A stretch of DNA of 64,000 nucleotides from Variovorax saccharolyticus (lineage in GTDB: Bacteria > Pseudomonadota > Gammaproteobacteria > Burkholderiales > Burkholderiaceae_C). The DNA is taken from contig NZ_JASZYT010000013.1 in NCBI RefSeq assembly GCF_030316765.1, positions 113,213 to 177,212 of the forward strand, in the 5' to 3' direction. The position numbers and the translations under genes are program-made. The notes under the pieces were generated by a model. It did no database searches and was not told where the DNA came from. It saw only the letters and a program-made list of their open reading frames with translations. Shown in pieces: positions 63,908 to 64,000 of the stretch (position 1 is its first letter; the number at the start of each line of letters is the position of its first letter).

Positions 63908-64000
63908 CTTGGACTGGTTTTATGCCGCAAGTCCAAGGCTCCCCCGGTATTCGACGGGGCTGAGCGAGCCAAGGGAGATCTTGATCCGCTTTTCGTTGTA
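63908..64000 (-). repeat. IS3-type 3' end, right copy of the direct repeat
   Basis: About 90 percent identical to 51699-51790, same orientation. The copy runs off the window, so the full length of the similarity is unknown. Confidence 0.8.
63920..64000 (-). CDS. IS3-family transposase, C-terminus only (cut by window edge)
   Basis: The last 26 codons and TAA stop of an IS3-type DDE transposase: YNEKRIKISLGSLSPVEYRG, then SLGLAA. It is the same family as the C-terminal part of the chimeric fragment at 51710-52132, with eight base differences over the shared 81. The rest of the gene, including the catalytic residues, lies beyond the right edge, so whether the element is complete cannot be said. 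Confidence 0.8.
   Translation of the reverse strand, partial: YNEKRIKISLGSLSPVEYRGSLGLAA

Overview
The window reads as chromosome of a high-GC betaproteobacterium of the order Burkholderiales, most likely a Comamonadaceae/Variovorax-like organism. The clues are the GC-rich third codon positions, a Bug/TctC solute-binding protein next to a LysR regulator, the many single-copy oxidoreductases, and the style of the tRNA-Lys fragment and its terminator. This assignment is inference; no marker gene or complete RNA gene is present.

Positions 1-25 kb look like ordinary, tightly packed chromosome. From the left edge there is a partial MazE/AbrB-type antitoxin, an exported retropepsin-like protein and an SDR. 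These are followed by a three-gene cluster on the minus strand (Trypco2 domain, trypsin fused to a deoxyribosyltransferase-like domain, TPR/TRAFs-binding-like protein) that matches the logic of predicted bacterial conflict systems. Next come an SRPBCC protein, a translationally coupled AhpD-like/class III cyclase pair, small unknowns and an OmpR-type response regulator. From 10 to 17.5 kb lies a metabolic module on two strands around one LysR gene: tctC-amidase-aminotransferase leftwards, and ridA-DadA-like oxidase-SDR rightwards. Two almost identical 15-bp palindromes sit in the two promoter regions, which suggests one regulator for both operons. A diiron protein, a strong bidirectional terminator, a flavoprotein and a very large GAF/PAS hybrid histidine kinase follow.

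Positions 25.3-45.5 kb are a two-partner secretion locus: an exoprotein of about 6,169 residues (TpsA) followed, with a 4-bp overlap, by its outer-membrane transporter (TpsB). The exoprotein has an extended signal peptide, a TPS domain, about 1.2-kb higher-order repeats, a helical insertion, 78-residue tandem repeats and a C-terminal cysteine pair.

From about 45.5 kb to the right edge the character changes: lower GC, longer empty stretches, broken genes and mobile-element debris. It holds two Tn3-family transposase remnants, a chimeric IS256/IS3 transposase fragment, a second IS3-type end running off the right edge, and a 3' fragment of a tRNA-Lys gene with its terminator, which is a likely integration scar. 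Among the debris are candidate defence or effector genes: a membrane-anchored macrodomain-like protein convergent with a DUF2235 hydrolase, several small membrane proteins, a HipBA toxin-antitoxin pair and a DUF4238 protein. Three single-base frame disruptions within 1.5 kb mean either decay or sequence error.
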